Origin: an uncultured SAR116 cluster alpha proteobacterium
GTDB lineage: Bacteria; Pseudomonadota; Alphaproteobacteria; Puniceispirillales; Puniceispirillaceae
Reading direction: 5' to 3'
DNA: 64,000 bases
NCBI GenBank assembly: GCA_902578815.1
Contig: CACHEI010000006.1
Coordinates: 1-64,000, forward strand
Shown: in pieces, positions 56,685 to 64,000 of the stretch
How positions within the stretch are numbered: the stretch's first letter is position 1
How the letters are laid out: the number at the start of each line of letters is the position of its first letter
Made by a program: the position numbers and the translations under genes
The notes under the pieces: model-generated
What the model was told of the DNA's origin: nothing
Databases searched by the model: none
The model's input: the letters and a program-made list of their open reading frames with translations, nothing else

Positions 56685-56918
56685 ATGGCAGAGAAATTAG
56701 CTAAAAAGGCGATCACAAAAGCGGCGGCAAAGAAAAAACGCGGCAGGCCGAAGAAAGTGCAGGGCCACCCTGTGCCATCGGCTCCAAGTCCAGAAACATT
56801 CACGCGTGAGAAAAACGCTTTTGAACGAAACTTTGGTGAGGGAACAGCTTTCGACTTAGACTATGGTAAGCTGCTGATAATCGCTCTTTGCATCTACATC
56901 GCGGTGCAGGTAAGCTGA
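56685..56918 (+). CDS. Small basic AT-hook-like protein with C-terminal membrane helix
   Basis: A 77-residue protein with an excellent AAGGAGA ribosome-binding site 6 bases upstream. Residues about 4-25 are lysine/alanine-rich and include KKKRGRPKK, the core of an AT-hook that binds A+T-rich DNA minor groove. A proline-rich linker follows, then KNAFERNFGEGTAFDLDYGK, and the last 15-16 residues (LLIIALCIYIAVQV) look like a membrane helix. A DNA-binding, membrane-attached peptide is an uncommon combination; function unknown. The structured element upstream may regulate it. Confidence 0.65.
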   Translation: MAEKLAKKAITKAAAKKKRGRPKKVQGHPVPSAPSPETFTREKNAFERNFGEGTAFDLDYGKLLIIALCIYIAVQVS

Positions 56919-57077
56919 GCTAGTAACTGCACACCAAAAATGTCATTGGGACAGACGCACCAGCGCTCCGTTTTCTTATGCCATACTTCGATTTACCTGA
57001 TTTATTTGGGCTTCAAAAATCGTCCGTAGTTCTTGTCCACTTGTGAGATGCCGCACTGTCAGCTGTATTCCTTTCTG

Positions 57078-57347
57078 TCAATTCTCAAGCTTACTTATCT
57101 GTATCGGAAACGCATCTACACAATCTCGGCAACTTAATTGATCGATCCTTTGATCTAATGTCAGCGTTGTTTGACTGCCATCACAATGCCCACAAACAGC
57201 ACAACTGGCACATGGCCAAACGGAGAAAATTGTTCCGTTAAGCTCGAAGTCACTGTCAGGTAGTTTTCCCCTCTCCATTCCATAGATCATAGATATCACA
57301 GGAATCACAAATGTTCGTGTTATTATGAACCACAATAGAGAAGGCAT
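57078..57347 (-). CDS. Possible small cysteine-rich protein
   Basis: An 89-codon frame whose C-terminal part has PCASCAVCGHCDG and SCRDC, a layout that could bind zinc or an iron-sulfur cluster. There is no clear ribosome-binding site; a start at 57290 would remove a hydrophobic N-terminus. I do not recognise it and it could be chance. Confidence 0.28.
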   Translation of the reverse strand: MPSLLWFIITRTFVIPVISMIYGMERGKLPDSDFELNGTIFSVWPCASCAVCGHCDGSQTTLTLDQRIDQLSCRDCVDAFPIQISKLEN

Positions 57348-57687
57348 GATATGGCGAGGAGTTAAGATTGAGCCGAAACATGTGGATACCAGTCGGGCTG
57401 ATGACTATTTCCTCGCTAGTAATGATCTATCGTGGTGAGAGTGGTATGCCAGTACCCGATCACGTCAAGTGCAAGGCAAGTTTGGTCATCCAGATGTTTG
57501 CTGGCACTTGCACTTAGCTTTCTTCAGTTGCTGGCAACACATCTGTGATGAATGGGGATACAAATTGAATTAGGAGGCAGAACAGTTAACTACAAATTAA
57601 CTCTCTCAACCTTCTTTAAAACTGGTCGCTTATAGAGGGGCATGGCGGTGTTTTTTGAGATGTAGGACGAAATGTCAACTTCTTTAT
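57348..57687. other. Intergenic stretch
   Basis: About 340 bases. Only short frames; nothing recognised. Confidence 0.45.
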
Positions 57688-57999
57688 TTAAACATCCAAC
57701 TCAGCATCAATCACGTAGCTTTCTAGCCTCTCAACTCTGTTTATCTCTCTATTCCAATCTGTTTCCTCAATTAAATTCATGCAATTTTTGAAGGCTTCTG
57801 TGTTCTTAAATTCCATTATCGCAATTAATCGGTGTTTGTCTTTCTGATTGAACAAAATGCCGTGCCTTGCGGAAGTCATACCTAATGCAATCAACTGGTC
57901 TGATAGTTTGTCAAAAGTCTCCAAGTCTCTCTTGTTCTGAGCCTCCAGCTCCCATTTGGTTGCAAAGTCCTGAGCGTAGGTTGCCATGATTGACGCCAT
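57688..57999 (-). CDS. Uncharacterised 103-residue protein
   Basis: A hydrophilic 103-residue protein with an AGGAG site 8 bases before the ATG. Predicted pattern is helix (TYAQDFATKWELEAQNKRDL), beta strand (ARHGILFNQ), strand (KHRLIAIMEF), helix (TEAFKNCMNLIEE), which resembles a ferredoxin-like or dimeric alpha/beta-barrel fold. No family is recognised. A 34-codon membrane peptide frame lies 19 bases upstream on the same strand. Confidence 0.6.
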   Translation of the reverse strand: MASIMATYAQDFATKWELEAQNKRDLETFDKLSDQLIALGMTSARHGILFNQKDKHRLIAIMEFKNTEAFKNCMNLIEETDWNREINRVERLESYVIDAELDV

Positions 58000-58018
58000 A
58001 ACTTTTCTCCTGCCTCTC

Positions 58019-58123
58019 TTACTTGTAGCTCATGAAGATCAATGCCAATGTAACTACGATAATCGTTACGATCAAAAAGGTACGCAGCCAAAGCGCACTA
58101 ATGTCGATTAATATTTCCATCAT
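58019..58123 (-). CDS. Possible 34-residue single-helix membrane peptide
   Basis: A short frame starting MMEILIDISALWLRTF with a strongly hydrophobic helix (LIVTIIVVTLALIF) and a basic end. It stops 19 bases before the 103-residue gene, which could be its partner. No good ribosome-binding site at usual distance (an AGGT lies about 14 bases upstream), hence low confidence. Confidence 0.35.
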   Translation of the reverse strand: MMEILIDISALWLRTFLIVTIIVVTLALIFMSYK

Positions 58124-58484
58124 GGTGAGTAATTTTACCTGATAATTCATCTTGGGCAAAAGGCCCTCTTTTCGGGAATACGTTTTCTGAGATAAGTGAA
58201 TTTTGATAGCATATCGTCATTACTGAGATTTTATATGACAGCAATTTCAGGCGTGATCAGCCCCATCTCAAAGAACCTACTAATAGCTTCGTGACGAAGG
58301 TGTTAAAACCTAAAGTTTCTCGACCCACACGTGCCGCTAGCTCGTCCCAAGCCAACCTGAACGCATTCTTGTCACAGGTAAGTACGGTAAGCTTTTTTGT
58401 TATTTTAGTGACAGGGCTTCAAATTAAATTCTCAAAAGAGGAATGTTTTTTGGTAGAGTTAGCTAACTCCCAATTAGTGCTACA
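58124..58484. other. Intergenic stretch upstream of the EamA remnant
   Basis: About 360 bases. A small GGGC-AAAAG-GCCC hairpin followed by TCTTTTC near 58164-58183 could be a weak terminator on the plus strand. No gene; the frame at 58291-58491 has no family features. Confidence 0.4.
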
Positions 58485-58823
58485 GGGATAGCCGCTCTTC
58501 GTACCACTTTGGCTGTATTGTTCTTTTCAGTTAAAGATGCGTCAGTCAAGTTCCTATCTGGCAATTATGCTTTGCATAAAATCGTTTTGGTTATGTCTTT
58601 GATCGGGTTATTAGTCCTTTTAACAATCTTCATCCCTTTTGATGGAACATTCCATGTTTTTAAAACACGGCGCCTTGGAATGCATTTTATAGATGGCTCG
58701 CTGTGCACTTGGCTGATACTGCTATGTGACAAGCTTTTAGGTTGGCTTGGGTTACACAAACTTTCAGTGCTCTGGAATTTAGTGATACTTCAGTTAGTTG
58801 CACTATCGTTAAGTACACCTTAA
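58485..58823 (+). pseudogene. N-terminal remnant of an EamA/DMT transporter
   Basis: The frame reads AALRTTLAVLFFSVKDASVK and GNYALHKIVLVMSLIGL, then KTRRLGMHFIDGS, matching the first about 80 residues of a DMT transporter of the 'VKDASVKFLSGxYALHQIV' type. After that the similarity fades and the frame stops at 58823, where a full gene would need about 200 more residues. The usual start and the C-terminal half are missing. nudC begins immediately after, so a deletion probably joined the two. Confidence 0.65.
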
Positions 58824-58855
58824 TTTTCTGCGCAAAGACAAAGGCGTTTTTGTTT

Positions 58856-59821
58856 ATGGCAATTTTTGATCCTTTTAAAATACACCCGGCCAAACCTTAT
58901 CATCTTGATTACAGTGGTTTGGACCGAGATGACGTCAGCCGGAAATCACCTAAATTACTAGGTCAATTATTATCCGATCCAAAAACTAAGTTTGTGCCAG
59001 TCTGGCGTTCCCAAAATTTTTTTTCTAAACACGGAAAGCCGCTATCGGCAATGCGCGTGATTAAATTAAAAAATGTTTCAAGATTCATCGAAATGGCAGA
59101 AATAATCTATTTAGGTCGTGATAGAAATCAAGATGCACACGTTTGCCTTGATTTATCAAAAGTCGAACCGAAAATGCTTGAACCGTTGAACAATTTTGGG
59201 GTCTTTGGTGATCTTCGGGAGGCTGACGTTTCAATAAGTGGTGACGATGGTTCCATAATGGGATACGCGAGAGCGATCTGCCATTGGCACCAACAAAATA
59301 AGCATTGCTCTTCTTGTGGCAGTGTTACCATCTCGGCTAATTCGGGCCACCATAGGAAATGTAAGAAAAATGATTGCGGCGCCACCCTTTTTCCTCGCAC
59401 TGACCCGGCTGTCATTATAGCTGTCACGTTCGAAAATCAAATTTTGCTTGGTAGACAAGCGGACTGGCCAAAAGGCATGTTGTCTGTTCTCGCTGGATTT
59501 GTAGAGCCTGGTGAAACACCTGAGCACGCTGCAGCTCGTGAGGTTTTTGAAGAGGCTGGTGTGTTAACTAAAAACATCGTATATAAATACTCACAACCTT
59601 GGCCATTCCCAGCTTCGTTAATGCTTGGGTTTACAAGTGAGGCAGAGTCTATTGAATTAGCTGTGAACACAGATGAGGTTGAAATGGCAGGCTGGTTCAC
59701 CCGTGAAGAAATAGGTCTGTTTGAAGGAGGTAATTTTCACCTTCCGCGAAAATTGTCAATTTCCAGACGTTTGATTGATGACTGGTTGCTAAAAAGCAAG
59801 AGTTATGACACTGCGAGATGA
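58856..59821 (+). CDS. nudC: NADH pyrophosphatase / NAD-decapping Nudix hydrolase
   Basis: A 321-residue NudC protein: N-terminal domain, zinc ribbon with C151, C154, C169 and C174, Nudix box GFVEPGETPEHAAAREVFEE (residues 214-233, continuing AGV) with the required glutamates, and the NudC-specific SQPWPFPAS at 246-254. It hydrolyses NADH (and removes NAD caps from RNA) to NMN(H) and AMP. The frame is open from 58742, but the ATG at 58856 begins the conserved region; the earlier part overlaps the EamA remnant. Confidence 0.93.
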   Translation: MAIFDPFKIHPAKPYHLDYSGLDRDDVSRKSPKLLGQLLSDPKTKFVPVWRSQNFFSKHGKPLSAMRVIKLKNVSRFIEMAEIIYLGRDRNQDAHVCLDLSKVEPKMLEPLNNFGVFGDLREADVSISGDDGSIMGYARAICHWHQQNKHCSSCGSVTISANSGHHRKCKKNDCGATLFPRTDPAVIIAVTFENQILLGRQADWPKGMLSVLAGFVEPGETPEHAAAREVFEEAGVLTKNIVYKYSQPWPFPASLMLGFTSEAESIELAVNTDEVEMAGWFTREEIGLFEGGNFHLPRKLSISRRLIDDWLLKSKSYDTAR

Positions 59822-59962
59822 GTGCCTGTGATAAGCCTTGACGGGCGGTGCATCGATTTGCGCTAGTCATCTGGCAAGAATTCTCTTCGTAAGATACATT
59901 TCAGTAATGTGGGACAAGATATTGCTCCCAATGATATATATGAAACTGAGCAACAATGAAAC

Positions 59963-61843
59963 TCAACTTTGCTCTATCATGAAGCCATCAAAAAATTTGC
60001 ACACGCCAGTCCAATCAGTTAACGGCATTATTGCCGCCACATATTGATCAGGACGCACGATTATGAGAGCGCCAGAGTTCCGGTCTATCCCTCTAACATC
60101 AAAAATATCTGGACCTGTTTTGTGGTCCGAACAGAAAATTTTTTCATAATCAACCAATCCAAAGCGGCCTTTTTTTGGAAGCAAATGCGATGCTAGTCTA
60201 CTGATGTCCAATTCATTATGACGCTGTTGAAACACAACCCTAAAATCTACCGTTGCATCACAATCATCGCCTTTTGCTGTATATTTTCGAATCGGGCTCA
60301 TTGGGTCATCATAAAGGAATTTAACAAGATCGCTTATGATGCCCGTATCCTGACCAAAATCATTTTTTTCTGCAAAAGCAAAAAGTCGCCAACGCCCATC
60401 AGCCTCTCAAATGTGACCAAGTTGTATTCGTTTTGCATCGGCAAGCCTCACTACGGGAGCCGAGTGAAAGCGCATACCGATCTTCCAACCCACTGCCAGT
60501 GACTGGTGTTCATCTGATAGAACAAGAATTGATTTGCCATAACATGTCTCAACCCCAGCAGTGTAACGACCAAATTTTTGGAAATAAGTCTGGAACCGAT
60601 TTTCCTTTCTGTGCCATGAGGTTTTTCTGCTGAATAATTTTGCAATTTCTCGGTCAAAATCGATTAGCTCTTTAGCAATCGTCTGCCGTTCTTCTGTATA
60701 GGTTTTTAGAATCCTTTTGGATGATTGTTTTTTCAATACAGCGGCCAGCTTCCAGCCAAGATTAAAGCTGTCAGCCATACTTACGTTCATGCCCTGTCCA
60801 GCCTTTGGACTATGTGTATGGCAAGCATCACCTGTAATAAAAATATTAGGAAAGCCGCAAGAAGATGAGGTGCCTTTACCGTTGTCAAAATGATCACAAA
60901 GCCTCTGACCCACCTCGTAAACGGAAAACCATGGAATTTGCAAACATTCAAAAGAGTATGGTGAAAGTATTTCCTTAACTTTCTTCTCAAGCATTTCCGC
61001 AGTAATATTTTTTTCTAAGGCACGTTCACCATATGACAATTCTCCGAGTTCTACATAAAGCCGAACCAAATAGCCACCTTCGCGGGGAATTATCAAAAGA
61101 CTTCCTACATCACCTGCTTGGATAGCACATTTCAATCGAATATCTGGAAAATCAGTAACCGCAAGCACGTCCATAACGCCCCAAAGTTGAAGGGTAGATT
61201 GTCCACTGAGTTTTTGACCAATCGAATGACGCACTTTACTCCGAGCACCATCACACCCAACAAGAAATCTTGTCTTAATTACCTCTTCCTTTTGGCCATC
61301 AAGTTTCAAAAAATGAGCGCTAATTGGATAGTCTTTTTCTCCAGTCATCTCAAAGTGTGAGAATTGGGAACCATATTCCGGTGATATTGATTTTGGACCA
61401 TAGCTCATTTTCTCAAGCAGCAGATCATGAACTCTTGCTTGGCTTAAAATTACGTGGGGAAATTCTGAGAGATCATCTTCAACATCCTGAATCCTGTCCA
61501 CCCGACATATACGGCCTGTTTTTTCACTGGTGTTCCAAAAACACGTTTCGTTAACCCAATAGGACTCACGCAAAATCTCATCGGCAATACCTATAGCCTC
61601 GAACATTTCAAGTGACCGACAGGCAATCCCATCGGCCTGGCCGATTTGAAGGGGACCCAATTTTTGCTCAAAAACTCTCGTTGTGATTTCTTTGTGGGCA
61701 GAGAGTTGGGTAGCCAAAATCAAGCCAGCAGGTCCGCTGCCAATGATAATGACATCACATCGGTTGTCGCGACTAAGCCGCTCTGCTGCAATTTTACACT
61801 TACGTGGGTCACCGCTTTGGAAGCCATTTAAATGAAATTGCAT
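59963..61843 (-). pseudogene. Phenol hydroxylase-type FAD monooxygenase interrupted by one TGA
   Basis: One continuous 626-codon frame encodes a complete flavin monooxygenase except for a single TGA at 60407-60409 (codon 479). Before it come CDVIIIGSGPAGLILATQL, FLVGCDGARSKVRHSIG and FITGDACHTHSPKAGQGMN. After it, in the same frame, EADGRWRLFAFAEKND and the thioredoxin-like C-terminal domain (IFDVRGIDRNSGALIIVRPD) continue without further damage. Relatives normally have a residue such as arginine there, so a CGA-to-TGA transition is likely. The family hydroxylates aromatic rings. Without readthrough the product lacks its C-terminal domain, and whether it works is unknown. Confidence 0.85.
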
Positions 61844-61955
61844 CGTTGAAACTCTTTATATTATCGAAGAAATAGAACACTCCAATGACACAAATGACAA
61901 GAATAACAGTCATTTTATTAACATCTGGCGATTGTCTTGATGGGGGACGTTGCAT
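61809..61955 (-). CDS. Possible 48-residue membrane peptide upstream of the monooxygenase
   Basis: A frame beginning MQRPPSRQSPDVNKMT with a single hydrophobic helix (VILVICVIGVFYFF). It overlaps the first 35 bases of the monooxygenase gene in another frame. A GAGA lies a few bases upstream. It may be a real short coupled peptide or chance. Confidence 0.25.
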   Translation of the reverse strand: MQRPPSRQSPDVNKMTVILVICVIGVFYFFDNIKSFNDAISFKWLPKR

Positions 61956-63020
61956 TTTCTCTGCCATTCCTGTGACTGATGAATCTTGAACGCACGCGTG
62001 ATGAATAAGACTCTGGACTTTGCATAGAATTAGGCATCTAGCTGGCACAAAAATAAGGATCAAATATTGCCATTGGGCACTACCTCTCATCAAATAATAG
62101 ATGTAACACGCCTTGATCCAAGCAGTTAATTAATCATTGCTGAATTCGAGTGATTTGAGGCATTAGAATAAATAATCAAAATTCGACTAGGATGTCGTTA
62201 TTAATTGACAACACAGTCAACGCAATTCTTAGGTTTTTCTTGCCTTCTGAAATTCCCATAAATACAGGAAAGTTATGAAAGGTTAATGCTTTAGTACTTG
62301 GATTATTACGCGCTAAAGCACTCATTTTTGATTATCATCCACTGCATATGTTTCTGTGTTTTCCATTTTTTTGATTTGAATTTATCTTGCGTGGTTGCGA
62401 ACCGCACCTCCAGCAAAGTGGGTTGATTTAGTTTTTCTGCTAATTGATGCCGATGGTGTTGCTAGGTACTTCTTAAAGATAGTACCTTAATTGTAGTAAA
62501 GGGTCTTCAATAACGCGGCTCCGAAATTACATCATCTTCATCCACTTAGCAGCACGGGCGTTTGATAGCCTTTGCCATAGGGTAAAACCACAAAAAATCA
62601 TGACCAAACTCCAATCTGATCAATGCTGTCTGATGGACCTTAAACAGCACGAAGCTCGTCTTGCATAAAATCATGGAGACTAGGCTCAACTGCATAATTA
62701 GTCAGTCTAATTCTAAACCATTTGCTAAGCACAGTACTAGCTGAGTTGGTATTGCAAGTCTGTCTAAAACAGTAGCGCAGGGTCTGGTGTGTGCTTAAGT
62801 TTGAGTGGAACACTGGATAACCCAATGGGTAGACCATAACAGGGCATTGACGATTACAATGACACGTGAGATCATATGCATGAGTTCGTTTAAGTGGTGG
62901 TCTGGTGCCTATACCAGGGAACACACTCAATAACCACGCACCACTTTTCCAATCACAGCATGTGTTAAGACATTGAAATGAGGTGTTCCTTTTCGTTTCG
63001 CTTTGATGTGAGCAGACCAT
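61956..63020. other. Long low-density stretch
   Basis: More than 1 kb without a recognised gene. A GCTTTAG...CTAAAGC inverted repeat lies near 62288-62319. A minus-strand frame at 62640-63020 is cysteine-rich but has no family features and looks random. No tRNA or repeat array was found. Confidence 0.45.
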
Positions 63021-63674
63021 ATGGTGGATGCATTATTATTTGGGTCAATTGGAGTATTGGCAGAGACATCCGAAATTCAACGTCGGGCGTTTAACCAATC
63101 CTTTGAAGATCATGGTTTGGATTGGTATTGGAGTGTAGCTAACTACTGTGAGTTATTAAAATCTCCTGGTGGAAAAAAACGTATCAAAGAATTTTCTAAT
63201 GTAACCATACCTGATAACATCATTGAAAGCATACATGAGAGAAAAGAGAAAATATTCTATGACCAACTCAAATTAGGCCTTAAGCCTAGAGATGGTGTCG
63301 TGGAGTGCATCGAAATATGCAAAAAAAAGAACATAAAAATTGGGTTTGTAACTACCACATCTCATAATAATATCAACGCATTGAAACACGCTCTTAAGAA
63401 ATCCATTGATTTTTCGCAGTTTGACTTGATCACAACTAAGTCAGATGTGATTAAAGAAAAACCAAGCGGTGAGATTTATAACTTTGCATTGTCAGAGTTA
63501 GTTATTTTACCTGAAAAGACAATAGCCATTGAGGATACAGAGGTCAATCAGCAAGCGGCATTGGAAAACGAAATCCTGTGTTATTTGTTTGCTGGAGAGT
63601 ATGCTTCTACGCAACGTAACTTTAATGCAATAAAAACACTTAAGGCAATCAGCTCCAAGCTTGAGATAATGTGA
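63021..63674 (+). CDS. CbbY-like HAD protein lacking the catalytic aspartates
   Basis: A 217-residue protein clearly of the CbbY branch (AFNQSFEDHGLDWYW, ELLKSPGGKKRIKEF, GLKPRDGVVECIEI, motif II VTTTSHNN, motif III KEKPSGEIYNFAL, motif IV AIEDTEVNQQAA). However, motif I, normally F-D-V-D-G-T-L, reads F-G-S-I-G-V-L, so both the nucleophile and the acid/base aspartate are gone. It should not have normal phosphatase activity, and may be a pseudoenzyme with a binding or regulatory role. The rest of the gene is intact, which argues against simple decay. Confidence 0.82.
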   Translation: MVDALLFGSIGVLAETSEIQRRAFNQSFEDHGLDWYWSVANYCELLKSPGGKKRIKEFSNVTIPDNIIESIHERKEKIFYDQLKLGLKPRDGVVECIEICKKKNIKIGFVTTTSHNNINALKHALKKSIDFSQFDLITTKSDVIKEKPSGEIYNFALSELVILPEKTIAIEDTEVNQQAALENEILCYLFAGEYASTQRNFNAIKTLKAISSKLEIM

Positions 63675-63705
63675 TAGTTCATCTCTCATGATAGAGACAG
63701 AAAAC

Positions 63706-63891
63706 ATGATCAGAAAAATTTTGGCTATTTGGGCTGGTGGCATCGTAACCTTGTTTTTTGTTTTTGGAGCCAATTTTCTTTTCCCAGAGTTACTCTCATC
63801 AACAGCTAACCTGTTGATCGGCGCTTTGCTTGGGGCACTAGTTTTTTGGCGTGTATTAAAATGGAATACACCTAGAGCTTTTGACGAGTAA
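63706..63891 (+). CDS. Small two-helix membrane protein
   Basis: A 61-residue protein (67 if an ATG at 63688 is used) with two hydrophobic helices, ILAIWAGGIVTLFFVFGANF and STANLLIGALLGALVFWRVL, and a polar C-terminus. It follows the HAD-like gene by about 30 bases on the same strand. No family is recognised; the ribosome-binding site is weak. Confidence 0.45.
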   Translation: MIRKILAIWAGGIVTLFFVFGANFLFPELLSSTANLLIGALLGALVFWRVLKWNTPRAFDE

Positions 63892-63915
63892 ACTGGTAGC
63901 TTGAGAGTAAATAAA

Positions 63916-64000
63916 ATGATCGGAACAATCATTCAATTTATGAAACAAGACGGGAGCGCTCAACAAACTGTTAGCATTGATCAACCACCACGCATTGTAA
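63916..64000 (+). CDS. Possible start of a gene running off the window
   Basis: An ATG begins a frame (MIGTIIQFMKQDGSAQQTVS) that stays open to the last base of the window. Too little is present to judge it; it is listed because the frame continues and spacing after the small membrane protein fits an operon. Confidence 0.3.
   Translation, partial: MIGTIIQFMKQDGSAQQTVSIDQPPRIV

Noticed and set aside
60401-60415. Selenocysteine at the in-frame TGA of the monooxygenase
   Set aside because: No obvious bacterial SECIS-like hairpin directly after the TGA, and the family has no cysteine or selenocysteine at this position.
62640-63020. 126-codon minus-strand frame before the HAD-like gene
   Set aside because: No ribosome-binding site or family features; its amino-acid make-up looks random.
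1-64000. CRISPR arrays, insertion sequences, prophage genes, rRNA
   Set aside because: I saw no regularly spaced direct repeats, transposase motifs, phage structural genes or rRNA-like conserved blocks in either strand.

Overview
The window looks like a chromosome segment of a marine, photoheterotrophic alphaproteobacterium, most likely of the SAR116 (Puniceispirillaceae) type. This is inferred from gene content: a proteorhodopsin followed by a complete retinal pathway, propionyl-CoA carboxylase, sarcosine oxidase, a histidine-utilisation cluster and many amino-acid or peptide ABC transporters. I see no rRNA, no convincing tRNA, no CRISPR array, no insertion sequence and no prophage. Base composition is mosaic. 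The metabolic blocks are fairly GC-balanced, while about 1-800, 9.5-11.8 kb, 33.6-42.1 kb and 54.8-64 kb are visibly richer in A+T.

Layout: 1-2.8 kb has the end of a TctA-type permease, a HAD phosphatase and a glyoxalase I/II pair. From 2.8 to 10.35 kb, reading leftward, lies one tight cluster: proteorhodopsin, crtE, crtI, crtB, crtY, blh, fni. It runs from isopentenyl diphosphate to beta-carotene to retinal and supplies the chromophore of a rhodopsin whose tuning residue (Q113) predicts blue absorption. From 11 to 25.8 kb come two tiny membrane proteins, an acyltransferase, a GMC oxidoreductase coupled to a decayed M20 amidohydrolase, pccB-pccA, a photolyase split into two overlapping genes in reversed domain order, a divergent PEP carboxylase and a peroxidase-related protein.

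26.3-33.6 kb holds an unrecognised metalloprotein-like gene, the sarcosine oxidase genes soxB-D-A-G and a convergent Rieske oxygenase. 33.9-41.9 kb is an A+T-rich peptide/opine-type ABC system whose ATPases are separated from its permeases and binding protein, with an aspartoacylase-like deacylase and an EamA exporter between them. 42-44.2 kb is a translationally coupled trio: a HisC-like aminotransferase and the two halves of a sulfopyruvate/phosphonopyruvate-type decarboxylase. 44.2-54.8 kb has a LysR regulator, a polar amino-acid ABC transporter and the histidine pathway (hutU, hutH, hutI and divergent hutF); hutG is not in the window.

54.8-64 kb is low-density accessory DNA: EamA transporters (one broken), NudC, a flavin monooxygenase interrupted by one in-frame TGA, a CbbY-like HAD protein lacking its catalytic aspartates, several very small membrane proteins, and a highly structured intergenic element at 56.38-56.62 kb with mutually exclusive pairings and complementary loops, just upstream of a small AT-hook membrane protein. 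The best candidates for something undescribed are that RNA-like element, the reversed split photolyase and the decarboxylase trio.
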